Below the pieces are notes generated by a model. That model did no database searches. It saw nothing but the letters and a program-made list of their open reading frames with translations, and was not told where the DNA came from. Shown here in pieces: positions 1 to 7,991 of a DNA stretch of 33,264 nt (position 1 is the first letter of the stretch; every line of letters begins with the position of its first letter). Origin of the DNA: Lactobacillus apis (lineage in GTDB: Bacteria; Bacillota; Bacilli; Lactobacillales; Lactobacillaceae); NCBI RefSeq assembly GCF_002837055.1, contig NZ_PDKP01000009.1, positions 1-33,264 of the forward strand, written 5' to 3'. The position numbers and the translations under genes are program-made.

Positions 1-54
1 GGATGTCAGCTTTACCAAGCAATTGCACGGAAATTTTGGCAAGAATATGCTTAG
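1..54 (+). CDS. 3' end of an unidentified gene (partial)
   Basis: Frame 1 is open from the first base to a TAG at 52-54 and encodes 17 residues ending FWQEYA. A terminator hairpin follows 7 bases later, as expected after a real gene end. The fragment is too short to recognise a family, and the call rests only on the open frame and the following terminator. Confidence 0.4.
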   Translation, partial: GCQLYQAIARKFWQEYA

Positions 55-61
55 GCATGCA

Positions 62-95
62 AAAACCACTTCAAAATATGAAGTGGTTTTTATTT
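62..95. terminator. Bidirectional Rho-independent terminator
   Basis: A perfect 12-bp stem (AAAACCACTTCA / TGAAGTGGTTTT) with a 5-base loop has a T-run on the + side and an A-run before it. It can serve both the rightward gene ending at 54 and pepF, which ends at 96 on the minus strand. Confidence 0.85.
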
Positions 96-1901
96 TTATT
101 TAAAATCATTTTTGATGATGTCTTTAAATTCGGCTAAGCGCTTTTTAAAGGTTTCAAAGGCTTCTTCCAAATAATCTGGTTTAGTCATATCAACTCCGGC
201 TTTTTTCATGATTTCGACTGGGTAATCACTTGAACCTGATTTTAAGAAGTTAATATAAGCTTCTCTTTGCTCTGATGTACCGTGCACAACATTATTGGCT
301 AGTGCAGTTGCTGCTGCAAAGCCAGTTGCATATTGGTAAACGTAGAAATTGTAATAGAAGTGTGGAATTCTTGCCCACTCTTTAGCAATTTCACTTCCTG
401 GTTCAACCGCATCGCCATAGTAACGCTGGTTTAAGTCACCGTAGAAGTCGTCAAGCATGTCTGCAGTTAATGGCTCACCTTTAGCGTCTAAGTCATGAAT
501 ATACTGCTCAAATTCAGCAAATTGAGTTTGTCTAAATAGTGTTCCCTTAAACGAATCAAGGTAGTAGTTAAGCACGAAAGCACGTGTTTTTGGATCAGTA
601 ATATGATCTAAAAAGTACTCGGTTAAAATATTTTCGTTGGTAGTTGATGCAATTTCAGCCACAAAAATAGGATAATCGCCATAAACATAAGGTTGAGTTT
701 GACGTGTGTACATACTGTGGACAGAGTGGCCAGTTTCATGAACAAGGGTGTAAAGTGAATCGATATTATTTTCCCAGTTCAAAAGCTCATAAGCATCTGT
801 ATCATAAGAGCCACCAGAATAAGCACCGGTAACCTTATTTTGCGATTCAACGACGTCAATTACACGGTTATTAAAAATATAATCAACTTGCTTTAAGTAA
901 TCTTCTCCTAATGGAACTAGGGCTTTTTTAGCCTCTGCTTTGGCCAGCTCAAAAGTATATGACAATGACGGTGTTCCAGTTAGTGGAACATACAAGTCCC
1001 ACATTTGCAGATCATCAAGTCCAAGAATTTGTTTGCGCAAAGCAACGTAGTCATGAAGTAAATCAAGGTGACTGTCAACTTCACTAATCAAAGTATCATA
1101 GACAACAGTAGGTACGTGATTTTCTGCTAAAGCTGAGCTGCGTGCAGAGTCATAATTATGAACTCGAGCCAAGTAATTATGCTGTTTAACAACTCCTGAA
1201 AGAGTTGAAGCAAGTGAATTTTCAAATTGACCATAGGTAGCATACATTACATCAAAGGCATTTTTACGCACTTCACGGTTTTGCGATTGAATGAGATTGG
1301 AATAAAGTCCGTCTGACAGCTGAACCATTTCGCCATCATCTGTTTCAACGTAACCATATTCCATATCTGAATTTGTCAAAACGTTGAAGGTGTTTTCTGA
1401 AGTGCCAAGGGCATCCCCAGCATCAGCAATTATTTTTTCTTCCTGTGCCGAAAGAGTATGCGGCTTTTGTTGCATAATTTGTTCAAGCATATGAGCGTAA
1501 TTGTTTAGCTTAGGCTCGTCTTCCATAAATTGGTTTAAGTCGGCTTGAGAGAGCTCTAAAATTGAAGGATTCATAAAGGAAGTTGCTGCTTCAAATTGGC
1601 TTGCTAAGGTTTGGGCTTGTGCTACATAGCCAAGATAGTGTGAGTCGCTTGAGTCAACGTCACTGGACATTGTTGCATAAACATAGACTTTTTCTAAACG
1701 GCGACCAACTTCTAAAATCTTAGTTAAGTCATCGTACAGATGATGACCATCCTTAGTAAAATCTTTCTTAAGTTTGCTTAAGTCTTGCACTTCTTTTTTG
1801 ATAAGAGTATATTCTTGTTCCCAGTCATTATCTGAACTAAATACTCTTGTTAAGTCCCATTTAAGTTCTTCTGGGACTTCTGTTCTTTTAGGTATAGCCA
1901 T
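96..1901 (-). CDS. pepF: Oligoendopeptidase F, M3 family zinc peptidase
   Basis: A cytoplasmic zinc metallopeptidase that cuts oligopeptides of roughly 7-17 residues; in lactobacilli it belongs to the casein-peptide degradation and peptide-recycling set. The 601-residue length is normal for PepF. The zinc motif HETGH lies at residues 388-392, with E416 in AEIASTTNE as the probable third metal ligand. There is no signal peptide. The ATG start at 1901 is preceded by AAGGAGA at good spacing. It stands alone, divergent from the LytR-CpsA-Psr gene at 2034 and sharing a 132-base AT-rich spacer with it. Family assignment is firm; substrate range is from family knowledge. Confidence 0.95.
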   Translation of the reverse strand: MAIPKRTEVPEELKWDLTRVFSSDNDWEQEYTLIKKEVQDLSKLKKDFTKDGHHLYDDLTKILEVGRRLEKVYVYATMSSDVDSSDSHYLGYVAQAQTLASQFEAATSFMNPSILELSQADLNQFMEDEPKLNNYAHMLEQIMQQKPHTLSAQEEKIIADAGDALGTSENTFNVLTNSDMEYGYVETDDGEMVQLSDGLYSNLIQSQNREVRKNAFDVMYATYGQFENSLASTLSGVVKQHNYLARVHNYDSARSSALAENHVPTVVYDTLISEVDSHLDLLHDYVALRKQILGLDDLQMWDLYVPLTGTPSLSYTFELAKAEAKKALVPLGEDYLKQVDYIFNNRVIDVVESQNKVTGAYSGGSYDTDAYELLNWENNIDSLYTLVHETGHSVHSMYTRQTQPYVYGDYPIFVAEIASTTNENILTEYFLDHITDPKTRAFVLNYYLDSFKGTLFRQTQFAEFEQYIHDLDAKGEPLTADMLDDFYGDLNQRYYGDAVEPGSEIAKEWARIPHFYYNFYVYQYATGFAAATALANNVVHGTSEQREAYINFLKSGSSDYPVEIMKKAGVDMTKPDYLEEAFETFKKRLAEFKDIIKNDFK

Positions 1902-1992
1902 AAAAATCTCCTTACATGTGTTAATAATAGTTATGCCAAATAATAAAAAATAAGATATTATTAATTATATTTGGTAATATTCTAATTCAACT

Positions 1993-2022
1993 TTGAAAGT
2001 GATACAAATAAACTTGGATAAT
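1993..2022 (+). promoter_or_regulatory. Probable sigma-A promoter of the first LytR-CpsA-Psr gene
   Basis: TTGAAA at 1993-1998 and GATAAT at 2017-2022 are separated by 18 bases. Transcription would begin near 2029, giving a very short leader. The same spacer holds a 7-bp inverted repeat, CCAAATA (1936-1942) with TATTTGG (1968-1974), of unknown role. Confidence 0.5.
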
Positions 2023-2033
2023 TATGAAGGGAA

Positions 2034-3254
2034 TTGAATAAAGGTATGGAACCAAGTTCAAAACGTAGAGAAGATTATCGTAAACATCGATCTTCTCTAA
2101 ATCTTCACCGCAATCATGTTTTTGCTTCACCAGCACAAAAAATGACGGGTAATGTAATTGCTCGAATTTGCGGTATTGTGGCTGTTTTATGCTTAAGCTG
2201 TGGGCTCGCTTGGGCAGCTCATATGTACTTTGCTTTACATAGTGCCATCGATGGTCAAGACGGCAATACCGCTACCTCTGCTCGAATCGCTAATCGGCAA
2301 CCTATTTCAGTTCTAATTCTTGGCGTTGATCAAGGGCTTGAAGGACGTCATGATAAGGGTAATTCTGACACAATTATTTTAGCAACGGCTAATCCAGGAA
2401 AAAATAAGGCAACAATGACCTCGATTCCGCGAGATACGTTAGCCAACATTTTGGGCGATCCAGGGGACAAATATAATATGTTTAGGGTTAACTCAGCTTA
2501 CGGTATCGGTGGCAGTAAAGCGTCAATGAGTACCGTATCTGCGTTGTTAAACGTACCGATTAACTACTATGTTGAAGTCAACATGAAGGCCTTAAAGAGT
2601 CTAGTTGATGCTGTTGGTGGCGTCGACGTTAATGTTCCATTTAAGTTCTCTTATGACTGGTGTGATTTCCATAAAGGAAAGCAGCATTTGAATGGTCGTC
2701 ATGCTGTGGCTTATGTCCGTATGCGTCATGACGATCCTAGAGGAGACTACGGCCGCCAAATGAGGCAACGACAAGTAATTAATGCTGTCGTACACAAGGC
2801 TGTTTCTGTTGATTCAATTGCTAACTACCGCAAGCTAGTTAAGATTTTTAATAAATATGTCCGAACTAACTTAACCTTCAATGACATGCTGGCTTTGGCG
2901 TTAACTTACCGTGGCTGTTCGCAAAATATTAGTAGTGGGTACATTCAAGGTCACGATGCATGGATTAATGGTTCTTCAATCCAGGTTGCATCAACTGAAG
3001 AATTACAAAAAGCTTCAAACAAAATGCGTGCCAACTTGGAACTAGAACAACAAGTTTTGAATAATGATGAAACTAAGCTCAATAAGCTGAATGAGCAAAA
3101 CAATCACATTAATTGGAAGGATCCTAATCCGTTTACTAATTATCAAATTTACCATTCTGTTGTTACTAATGAAAGCACTGATAGTACCAATAATACTAAT
3201 GGCTCTTCTGATACTAGTAATGGAACAGGCAGTGATAATTCTACTGGGCAGTAA
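2034..3254 (+). CDS. LytR-CpsA-Psr (LCP) family cell-wall ligase, copy 1
   Basis: LCP proteins sit in the membrane and transfer teichoic acids or polysaccharides from lipid carriers to peptidoglycan. Residues 1-40 are basic and cytosolic, one membrane helix follows at about 42-68, and the LCP domain starts near VLILGVD. It contains SDTIILATANP, the phosphate-binding SIPRDT at 130-135, and MRHDDPRGDYGRQMRQRQ. The tail is a Ser/Thr/Asn/Asp-rich low-complexity stretch of about 30 residues. The start is unsure: TTG at 2034 lies almost on its Shine-Dalgarno sequence, while ATG at 2046 is 14 bases from it. A small membrane protein follows 45 bases downstream. A paralogue lies at 31565. Confidence 0.9.
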   Translation: MNKGMEPSSKRREDYRKHRSSLNLHRNHVFASPAQKMTGNVIARICGIVAVLCLSCGLAWAAHMYFALHSAIDGQDGNTATSARIANRQPISVLILGVDQGLEGRHDKGNSDTIILATANPGKNKATMTSIPRDTLANILGDPGDKYNMFRVNSAYGIGGSKASMSTVSALLNVPINYYVEVNMKALKSLVDAVGGVDVNVPFKFSYDWCDFHKGKQHLNGRHAVAYVRMRHDDPRGDYGRQMRQRQVINAVVHKAVSVDSIANYRKLVKIFNKYVRTNLTFNDMLALALTYRGCSQNISSGYIQGHDAWINGSSIQVASTEELQKASNKMRANLELEQQVLNNDETKLNKLNEQNNHINWKDPNPFTNYQIYHSVVTNESTDSTNNTNGSSDTSNGTGSDNSTGQ

Positions 3255-3299
3255 GTTTTTTGAAATAAGTTATTTAAGTGAAACTAAAAGGAGAACGAA

Positions 3300-3659
3300 A
3301 TGCAAAAGAAGGCACTTTTCCCCATTATTTATGGTGTATTGTCTGCACTAATTGGCTTTATTGCAGCATTCTTTATTTGTCTGCGATCATTCCATTTGAC
3401 GCTCCCTGTCTCTGTCATGGTTGCTGGGATTTTCGCATTATTCTTCTTTGCTCTTTCATGGTTTCGTGGGCATGCTTCCTATGAAATTAAGCGGATTGCA
3501 TGTGAATTTCATTTGTCAGATGAAGATTTGGCGAAAATAACAGGGATGAAAGCAAGTGATTTTCCTATCTATAATGATAAATTGCAGTTAATCTTGCCTA
3601 AACGCTACTGGCCTAAAGTTCTAGATGCTCTGCAACAGTATGAGCAGGAACGAAAATAA
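3300..3659 (+). CDS. Small membrane protein, two helices, function unknown
   Basis: 119 residues preceded by AAAGGAGA at ideal spacing. Two hydrophobic segments (about residues 4-27 and 36-53) form a hairpin, followed by a soluble, mostly charged C-terminal half of about 65 residues. It follows the LCP gene by 45 bases and ends at a strong terminator, so the two probably form one operon and may share a role in the envelope. I do not recognise the family. Two overlapping frames in this region are shadows of this gene. Confidence 0.75.
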   Translation: MQKKALFPIIYGVLSALIGFIAAFFICLRSFHLTLPVSVMVAGIFALFFFALSWFRGHASYEIKRIACEFHLSDEDLAKITGMKASDFPIYNDKLQLILPKRYWPKVLDALQQYEQERK

Positions 3660-3693
3660 AAAGATGTCTGACGAAAAGTCAGACATCTTTTAT
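3659..3693 (+). terminator. Rho-independent terminator of the LCP operon
   Basis: A 14-bp stem AAAAGATGTCTGAC / GTCAGACATCTTTT with loop GAAAA begins at the stop codon of the 119-residue gene. Confidence 0.9.
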
Positions 3694-3776
3694 TTATGAC
3701 CACCTTTAAGACACAAAATTTTACCAATCAAATGTATTCTTTCTTTGTGCCAACTGCAACGGTGCTTTGGATAGTC

Positions 3777-3805
3777 TTGACTTGATTTAAGCAATAATAG
3801 ATAAT
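3777..3805 (+). promoter_or_regulatory. Sigma-A promoter inside the gene-free stretch
   Basis: TTGACT (3777-3782), a 17-base spacer, and GATAAT (3800-3805). Each hexamer is one base off consensus. Transcription would begin near 3812. Confidence 0.6.
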
Positions 3806-3811
3806 TATGAA

Positions 3812-4000
3812 ACAGTACGCAGACTATTAATAAGACAAAAGAATTTTGACTTAAGACTAATTTTGGCTTATATGCAGCTAATAGTCTAAAACAGACAGCT
3901 GTTATTAGGGATGATTAAAAATCCTAGCAATTACAACTAAAGAAAAGCACTTGGAATAAGATGAAAATAAAAGGGTGGGCAAGACGTCCGCCTTTTTATT
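3812..4000 (+). ncRNA. Candidate small RNA, or attenuated leader of the ABC-F gene
   Basis: About 190 bases lie between the promoter at 3777-3805 and the terminator at 3969-3999, with no translatable frame. AGACTATTA (3821-3829) can pair with TAATAGTCT (3879-3887), and the second arm overlaps CTAATA (3878-3883), which can instead pair with TATTAG (3903-3908), so two folds compete. If the hairpin stops transcription the product is a free RNA. If it is conditionally read through, it is an attenuator 79 bases before the ABC-F start, as known for some resistance ABC-F genes. Neither is proven, and no named RNA family was recognised. Confidence 0.4.
3969..4000 (+). terminator. Terminator-like hairpin before the ABC-F gene
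   Basis: The stem AAAAGG-G-TGGGC pairs with GTCCG-CCTTTT, with two G-U pairs and one bulged G around loop AAGAC. It is followed by TATTTC, so the T-run is short. Confidence 0.6.
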
Positions 4001-4078
4001 TCGGATGTAATTAATTAAAACTGCAAGCAAAAAAGATTACTTTACTATATAATTTGATTAACCCAAAGGAGATGCACA

Positions 4079-5626
4079 ATGAGCTTACTAACAGTTAAAG
4101 ATTTAGGTCAGGGCTTTGAAGATAAGACTTTGTATCAGGATGGCAATTTTGTGCTCAATAAAGAAGACCACATGGGAGTCACCGGCCAAAACGGAGTTGG
4201 CAAATCAACTTTAATTAAAATTTTGACTGGTGAAATTCTTCCTGATGAGGGTCAGATTAAATGGCAAAATCGTGTGACAGTTGGCTATTTAGATCAATAT
4301 GCCAAATTAGCACCTGGTGTGACCATTCGACAGTTTTTACGTACAGCTTTTGAAAAGCTATACCAAAAAGAGGAAGAACTAAATAAGCTGTATGAGGAAT
4401 ATGCGGAAGACGGTAACGATGAGTTATTGGAAAAAGCAGGAAAGATTCAAACATACTTAGAAGAAAATAACTTTTACGGAATTGATACCGAAATCGAACG
4501 TGTTGCTTCTGGCTTAGGGCTAGCAGAATTGGGCTATGAACATGACGTTAGTCAGCTTTCAGGTGGTCAGCGATCGAAGATTATTTTAGCCAAGTTGCTA
4601 CTGCAAAATCCTGATGTTCTTCTTTTGGATGAGCCAACTAACTACCTTGACGTGTCACACATCGATTGGTTAGTCGATTACTTAAACGAGTTTACTGGAG
4701 CATTTATTGTTGTCAGTCACGATTATGATTTTCTTGGTCGAATTGCCAACTGCATTATTGATATTGACCTCGGCACAATTACTCGTTACACGGGTACATT
4801 GAAACAGGCAATGCGTCAAAAAGAGGCTAATCGGGAAACTTACCTAAAGGCCTATACTAACCAGCAACGAAAAATCGCTAAGACTGAAGCCTATATTCGA
4901 AAAAATAAAGCAGGTACCCGTTCAAAAAGTGCCAAATCGCGTGAACGCCAACTGGCTAAAATGGACGTATTGAATCCGCCTAAGGGTAACCGCAAACCTC
5001 ATTTTGAATTTCCTTATGTAGCGACTGCTGCCAACTTGCTGTTACAAACCCAAGACTTAGTGATTGGTTACGACGAGGCAATCGTAAAGGAACCATTTAA
5101 TTTTTCAGTTGGTGGTAATGAAAAAATCGCAATTACTGGTTTTAATGGAATCGGTAAGTCGACTTTATTAAAAACGTTACTTAATCAAATAGAGCCAATC
5201 TCTGGTTCATTTAAATTGTCAGAAACGGCAAAGGTTGCATATTTTAAGCAGGATTTAGCTTGGCCAAATAAGAATATGACGCCGCTGCAATACTTGCAGG
5301 AGATTTTTGAACGAATCAAGCCAAAAGAATTGCGTGGGGCCCTAGCTAGACTAGGTGTAACTGCGCAACAGGCAATGAGTCCACTGAAAAAGCTATCCGG
5401 TGGGGAACAGGAAAAGGTTAAGTTGGCTAAAATGCAATTCGAACCGGCTAACCTGCTATTTTTGGATGAGCCGACCAACCACTTGGATCGTGATTCAAAA
5501 GATGCACTTAGGGATGCAATCGTGAAGTTCCCAGGTGCAGTAATTATCGTTAGTCATGAGCGTGATTTTTTCCAAGGTAATTGGATTGATAAGACGATTG
5601 ACATTGAGACAATGAATAATAATTAG
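4079..5626 (+). CDS. ABC-F family ATPase (ribosome-associated)
   Basis: Two ATP-binding domains in one chain and no membrane segment, the hallmark of ABC-F proteins, which act on ribosomes at the E site, either in translation or in antibiotic protection. The first domain has GQNGVGKST at 36-44, LSGGQ, and LLLDEPTNYLD. The second has GFNGIGKST, LSGGEQEKV and LFLDEPTNHLD. Between them is a basic, helical linker of about 80 residues (rich in K, R, Q and A) that in this family reaches toward the P-site tRNA. The start has AAAGGAGA at proper spacing. The linker is not long, so housekeeping versus resistance function cannot be decided; the possible attenuator upstream would favour drug response. 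The ThrE pair follows 11 bases later. Confidence 0.9.
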   Translation: MSLLTVKDLGQGFEDKTLYQDGNFVLNKEDHMGVTGQNGVGKSTLIKILTGEILPDEGQIKWQNRVTVGYLDQYAKLAPGVTIRQFLRTAFEKLYQKEEELNKLYEEYAEDGNDELLEKAGKIQTYLEENNFYGIDTEIERVASGLGLAELGYEHDVSQLSGGQRSKIILAKLLLQNPDVLLLDEPTNYLDVSHIDWLVDYLNEFTGAFIVVSHDYDFLGRIANCIIDIDLGTITRYTGTLKQAMRQKEANRETYLKAYTNQQRKIAKTEAYIRKNKAGTRSKSAKSRERQLAKMDVLNPPKGNRKPHFEFPYVATAANLLLQTQDLVIGYDEAIVKEPFNFSVGGNEKIAITGFNGIGKSTLLKTLLNQIEPISGSFKLSETAKVAYFKQDLAWPNKNMTPLQYLQEIFERIKPKELRGALARLGVTAQQAMSPLKKLSGGEQEKVKLAKMQFEPANLLFLDEPTNHLDRDSKDALRDAIVKFPGAVIIVSHERDFFQGNWIDKTIDIETMNNN

Positions 5627-5637
5627 AGGAAAAAATT

Positions 5638-6414
5638 ATGTCTAGCAAGCAAGATAGCTCTTTTTACCATGATTTACTAGATACATGCTTAACAGTTGGC
5701 GAGCTAATGATTGAAGGCGGTAGTGAGATGTATCGTGTTGAGGACACAATGGTGCGAATCGCAAAAACCGCCGGCGAACCTGATCCACGTGTCTTTATCG
5801 TGCCAACAGGAATTTTTATGAGCTTGGATCGAGGGAACTATTGCCAAAGCATTTTGGTTCATGAGCGAAACATCAACTTGGAACTAGTTGATCGCATTAA
5901 TTCATTATCACGTGATTTTGCCGCAAATAAAATCACTTTGCCGCAAGTAAAAGAACAAGTTTATAAAATTGCTAATGGCGATTTTCCAGTTTTTCCTTTG
6001 TGGATACAAGTAATTGGCGCTGCCGTTTTAAGTGCGACGCTAATGGTAATGTTTATTGAAAACTATGATTGGCTTGATTTCCCCGCTGCTGCAGTTGTTG
6101 GTGCAATTGGTTTTGTTTCAGCATATTACTTTAAACGATTTACAAAGGTTAAATATTTAGCTGAATTAGTCGCGGCGATGATTATGACGACAGTCGCGGT
6201 TGGAATAGTTCACCTTTTTCCAGCAATGATTATCGACAATATTTTAACGGGAGCACTGATGCCACTAGTGCCAGGCTTAGCCTTAACAAACGCACTACGT
6301 GATTTGTTTAAGGGAGACCTGTTATCCGGAATGGTCAAAATTTGTGAGGCTTTGCTTACCGCCTTTGCACTTGGTGGTGGAGTAGGTATTATATTGAAAT
6401 TTTTGGGAGCTTAA
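5638..6414 (+). CDS. ThrE-type threonine/serine exporter, N-terminal subunit (DUF1212)
   Basis: In Corynebacterium ThrE is one long chain; in many Firmicutes it is split in two, as here. This 258-residue half has a soluble N-terminal part (residues 1-115, with GGSEMYRVEDTM and VPTGIF typical of the family) and about five membrane helices afterward. GAGG lies just before the start, 11 bases after the ABC-F stop, so all three genes are likely co-transcribed. The expected role is proton-driven export of threonine or serine; the true substrate is not shown by sequence. Confidence 0.85.
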   Translation: MSSKQDSSFYHDLLDTCLTVGELMIEGGSEMYRVEDTMVRIAKTAGEPDPRVFIVPTGIFMSLDRGNYCQSILVHERNINLELVDRINSLSRDFAANKITLPQVKEQVYKIANGDFPVFPLWIQVIGAAVLSATLMVMFIENYDWLDFPAAAVVGAIGFVSAYYFKRFTKVKYLAELVAAMIMTTVAVGIVHLFPAMIIDNILTGALMPLVPGLALTNALRDLFKGDLLSGMVKICEALLTAFALGGGVGIILKFLGA

Positions 6415-6416
6415 AA

Positions 6417-6893
6417 ATGCCATTTTGGTTAGAGTTAATTATTAATATCTTGTTTGCCTACCTTGCTTCTGTCGGTTTTGCACTGACCATTAACGTTCCG
6501 CATCGGGTGCTGAACTTGGCGGGAGTGAGCGGAATAGTTAGTTGGATTATTTATTGGTTAGCAATGAGAGCATCAATGGGAAGACTGATTTCAAACCTTT
6601 TAGGATCATTTGCAATTGGAATTTTGGCAATTGTTTTTGCTAGAAGAAAAAAGTGTCCTGCATCTGTATTTTATATTCCGGCAATTGTTCCATTAGTTCC
6701 AGGTGTTCCGGCTTACCAAGCGGTTAGGGAATTAACAGCTGGAAATATCAATGGTGCGAGTGATTCAGCACTAAGAGTGATTATTGTTACAGGCTCAATC
6801 GCGCTAGGGATGTTACTGTCTAATATGTTTGTCGAGATTTTTTTCAGAGCAAAAAAGTTTTACAAAGAGAAGAAAAATTCGTATAATAATTAA
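6417..6893 (+). CDS. ThrE-type threonine/serine exporter, C-terminal subunit (DUF3815)
   Basis: 158 residues, almost wholly hydrophobic, with four or five membrane helices and the conserved PAIVPLVPGVPAYQA segment characteristic of the second half of split ThrE transporters. It starts 2 bases after the stop of its partner, which suggests translational coupling and a two-subunit transporter. The 3' end of the gene contains a strong promoter (6859-6887) that reads into the noncoding stretch beyond it. Confidence 0.85.
   Translation: MPFWLELIINILFAYLASVGFALTINVPHRVLNLAGVSGIVSWIIYWLAMRASMGRLISNLLGSFAIGILAIVFARRKKCPASVFYIPAIVPLVPGVPAYQAVRELTAGNINGASDSALRVIIVTGSIALGMLLSNMFVEIFFRAKKFYKEKKNSYNN
6859..6887 (+). 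promoter_or_regulatory. Strong sigma-A promoter inside the 3' end of the ThrE C-subunit gene
   Basis: TTTACA (6859-6864), exactly 17 bases, then perfect TATAAT (6882-6887). Predicted start near 6894, one base past the stop codon. There is no protein gene downstream on this strand before the terminator at 7029-7064. Confidence 0.65.
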
Positions 6894-7065
6894 TACGAGT
6901 CGACAAAACGCGAGATGCGTATTTGGATGAGGACACCAGCCTTAATTGGCAGACACGGGAAGTGTTGGTGCTTGACCAACCTGATGTGAACAGAAGTAGT
7001 CACCTATTTTTAAAATGGGCCTCGATTTAAAAAGAGCAGATTCTTAATTGAATCTGCTCTTTTTG
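6894..7065 (+). ncRNA. Candidate structured small RNA, about 170 nt
   Basis: The stretch runs from a near-consensus promoter to a 15-bp terminator and has no reading frame of note. It is visibly richer in G and C than nearby spacers and dense in possible helices: ACGC/GCGT (6908-6920), CACCA/TGGTG (6934-6970), GCC/GGC (6939-6950), GTTGGT/ACCAAC (6964-6980), GTGA/TCAC (6986-7003), CCTATT/AATGGG (7003-7019) and an outer CGAG/CTCG (6896-7024). The CACCA/TGGTG and GTTGGT/ACCAAC pairings exclude each other. I do not recognise it as 6S, SRP, tmRNA, RNase P or a known riboswitch. Confidence 0.5.
7029..7065 (+). terminator. Terminator of the candidate small RNA and ThrE operon
   Basis: A perfect 15-bp stem AAAAAGAGCAGATTC / GAATCTGCTCTTTTT with loop TTAATT. 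Confidence 0.9.
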
Positions 7066-7081
7066 TTTTATCAAAAATACC

Positions 7082-7118
7082 AAAAACGCAATCCCACGTA
7101 AACTGGGACTGCGTTTTT
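7082..7118 (-). terminator. Terminator of the C39-like peptidase gene
   Basis: The stem AAAAACGCA-A-TCCCA / TGGGA-C-TGCGTTTTT has one mismatch. It begins at the stop codon of the minus-strand gene and reads into a T-run on that strand. Confidence 0.85.
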
Positions 7119-7863
7119 AATTAATGTAGATAGCCTGTTTACCTTGCTGAATATAACTACTTTCCAAGTTCTTCCATGAGACTACCTTGTTTTTATGTCC
7201 AAATGGGTCATTTACGAGTACTGTACCGTTTTTCTTATTAAAACCTGTAATTACACATGCGTGTGAAGAAGGGGTTACATGGACCTTTCCTTGAGCAGTG
7301 TCCCAAGTTTGCATGTCATTGACATGGTTAAACTTGATTGTGGTGATAATTAAAACAGGATGGCCCTCAGAAACACGTTTCAGAACCTGAATAAAGTCGT
7401 GACCGGTATAGTTTTGCACCCGATTAGTGTATTTACGTGCAACCTGTTCAAGGGGCTCATTATAAACGCACCAGCCGGCGTTGGCTTGGCTCATATATCC
7501 GACAAAGCCAACATGAGGATTACCACGATATTGACCGTTATCTGTGTATGAAGCAACGTGTTTGATATTTTCTGATAAATCCAGCTTATTGACCTTGAAG
7601 CCATAATATTGCAATAGCATGGATAGTGAAGTAACTTCACAACCGTTTGGCAGGTCAGGGTACTGATTTTCTAGTGGTACATCAAGTTTTTGTTCTGACT
7701 TCAAGGTTAACCAGTCGTAGCGATCTTGAAATGCTCTTGAGTTAAGAACTGCAAAAACCAGTCCTAAAAAAATTACACCCAAAAGTAGATACATAATTTT
7801 TCGGGTAAGTGTTCTTTTCTTTCTCATAGGGCTATTTAACCACATGATAAAGAAAAAAAGCAA
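7117..7863 (-). CDS. Membrane-anchored C39-like cysteine peptidase family protein
   Basis: A basic N-terminus and one helix (about residues 23-41) anchor a papain-like domain of the peptidase C39-like type outside the cell. The probable catalytic residues are Cys75 in PNGCEVTSLSMLLQ, His201 in SSHACVITGF and Asp219 in VNDPFG. Proteins of this type are common single genes in lactobacilli; their substrates are unknown and some may be non-catalytic. The start is doubtful: the longest frame begins with TTG at 7863, ATGs follow at 7845 and 7827, and none has a visible Shine-Dalgarno sequence. The ATG at 7827 (MRKKRTLTRK) would give the most typical signal anchor. Confidence 0.8.
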   Translation of the reverse strand: MLFFFIMWLNSPMRKKRTLTRKIMYLLLGVIFLGLVFAVLNSRAFQDRYDWLTLKSEQKLDVPLENQYPDLPNGCEVTSLSMLLQYYGFKVNKLDLSENIKHVASYTDNGQYRGNPHVGFVGYMSQANAGWCVYNEPLEQVARKYTNRVQNYTGHDFIQVLKRVSEGHPVLIITTIKFNHVNDMQTWDTAQGKVHVTPSSHACVITGFNKKNGTVLVNDPFGHKNKVVSWKNLESSYIQQGKQAIYIN

Positions 7864-7936
7864 AGGAATTTACTAAATTTCATAACAATTCCAAGCTATT
7901 TAGGGAAATTTTAACCACTATATTTTGGAGAAAAGA

Positions 7937-7965
7937 AAAACCACTCAATTGCTTGAGTGGTTTTA
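7937..7965 (-). terminator. Terminator of the multicopper oxidase gene
   Basis: A 12-bp stem AAAACCACTCAA / TTGAGTGGTTTT with loop TTGC lies 27 bases after the oxidase stop. It resembles the hairpin at 62-95 and could also work on the + strand. Confidence 0.85.
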
Positions 7966-7991
7966 ATTGATTTATGCAAAACTAAAATTAA

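Larger units (their letters stand above)
3694..4078 (+). other. Gene-free stretch before the ABC-F gene
   Basis: 385 bases with no convincing reading frame. The short frames at 3732, 3807, 3872 and 3911 all lack a ribosome binding site at proper spacing. It holds a consensus-like promoter (3777-3805), inverted repeats, a terminator-like hairpin (3969-3999) and a TATAAT at 4048-4053 without a clear -35 box, which could be the start point for the ABC-F gene. Confidence 0.6.

Noticed and set aside
3966-4000. Resemblance to the end of a T-box leader (AGGGTGG ... ACGTCC)
   Set aside because: The invariant ACCGCG part of the T-box is missing, no later terminator follows, no specifier stem is seen, and the downstream gene is an ABC-F ATPase rather than an amino-acid gene.
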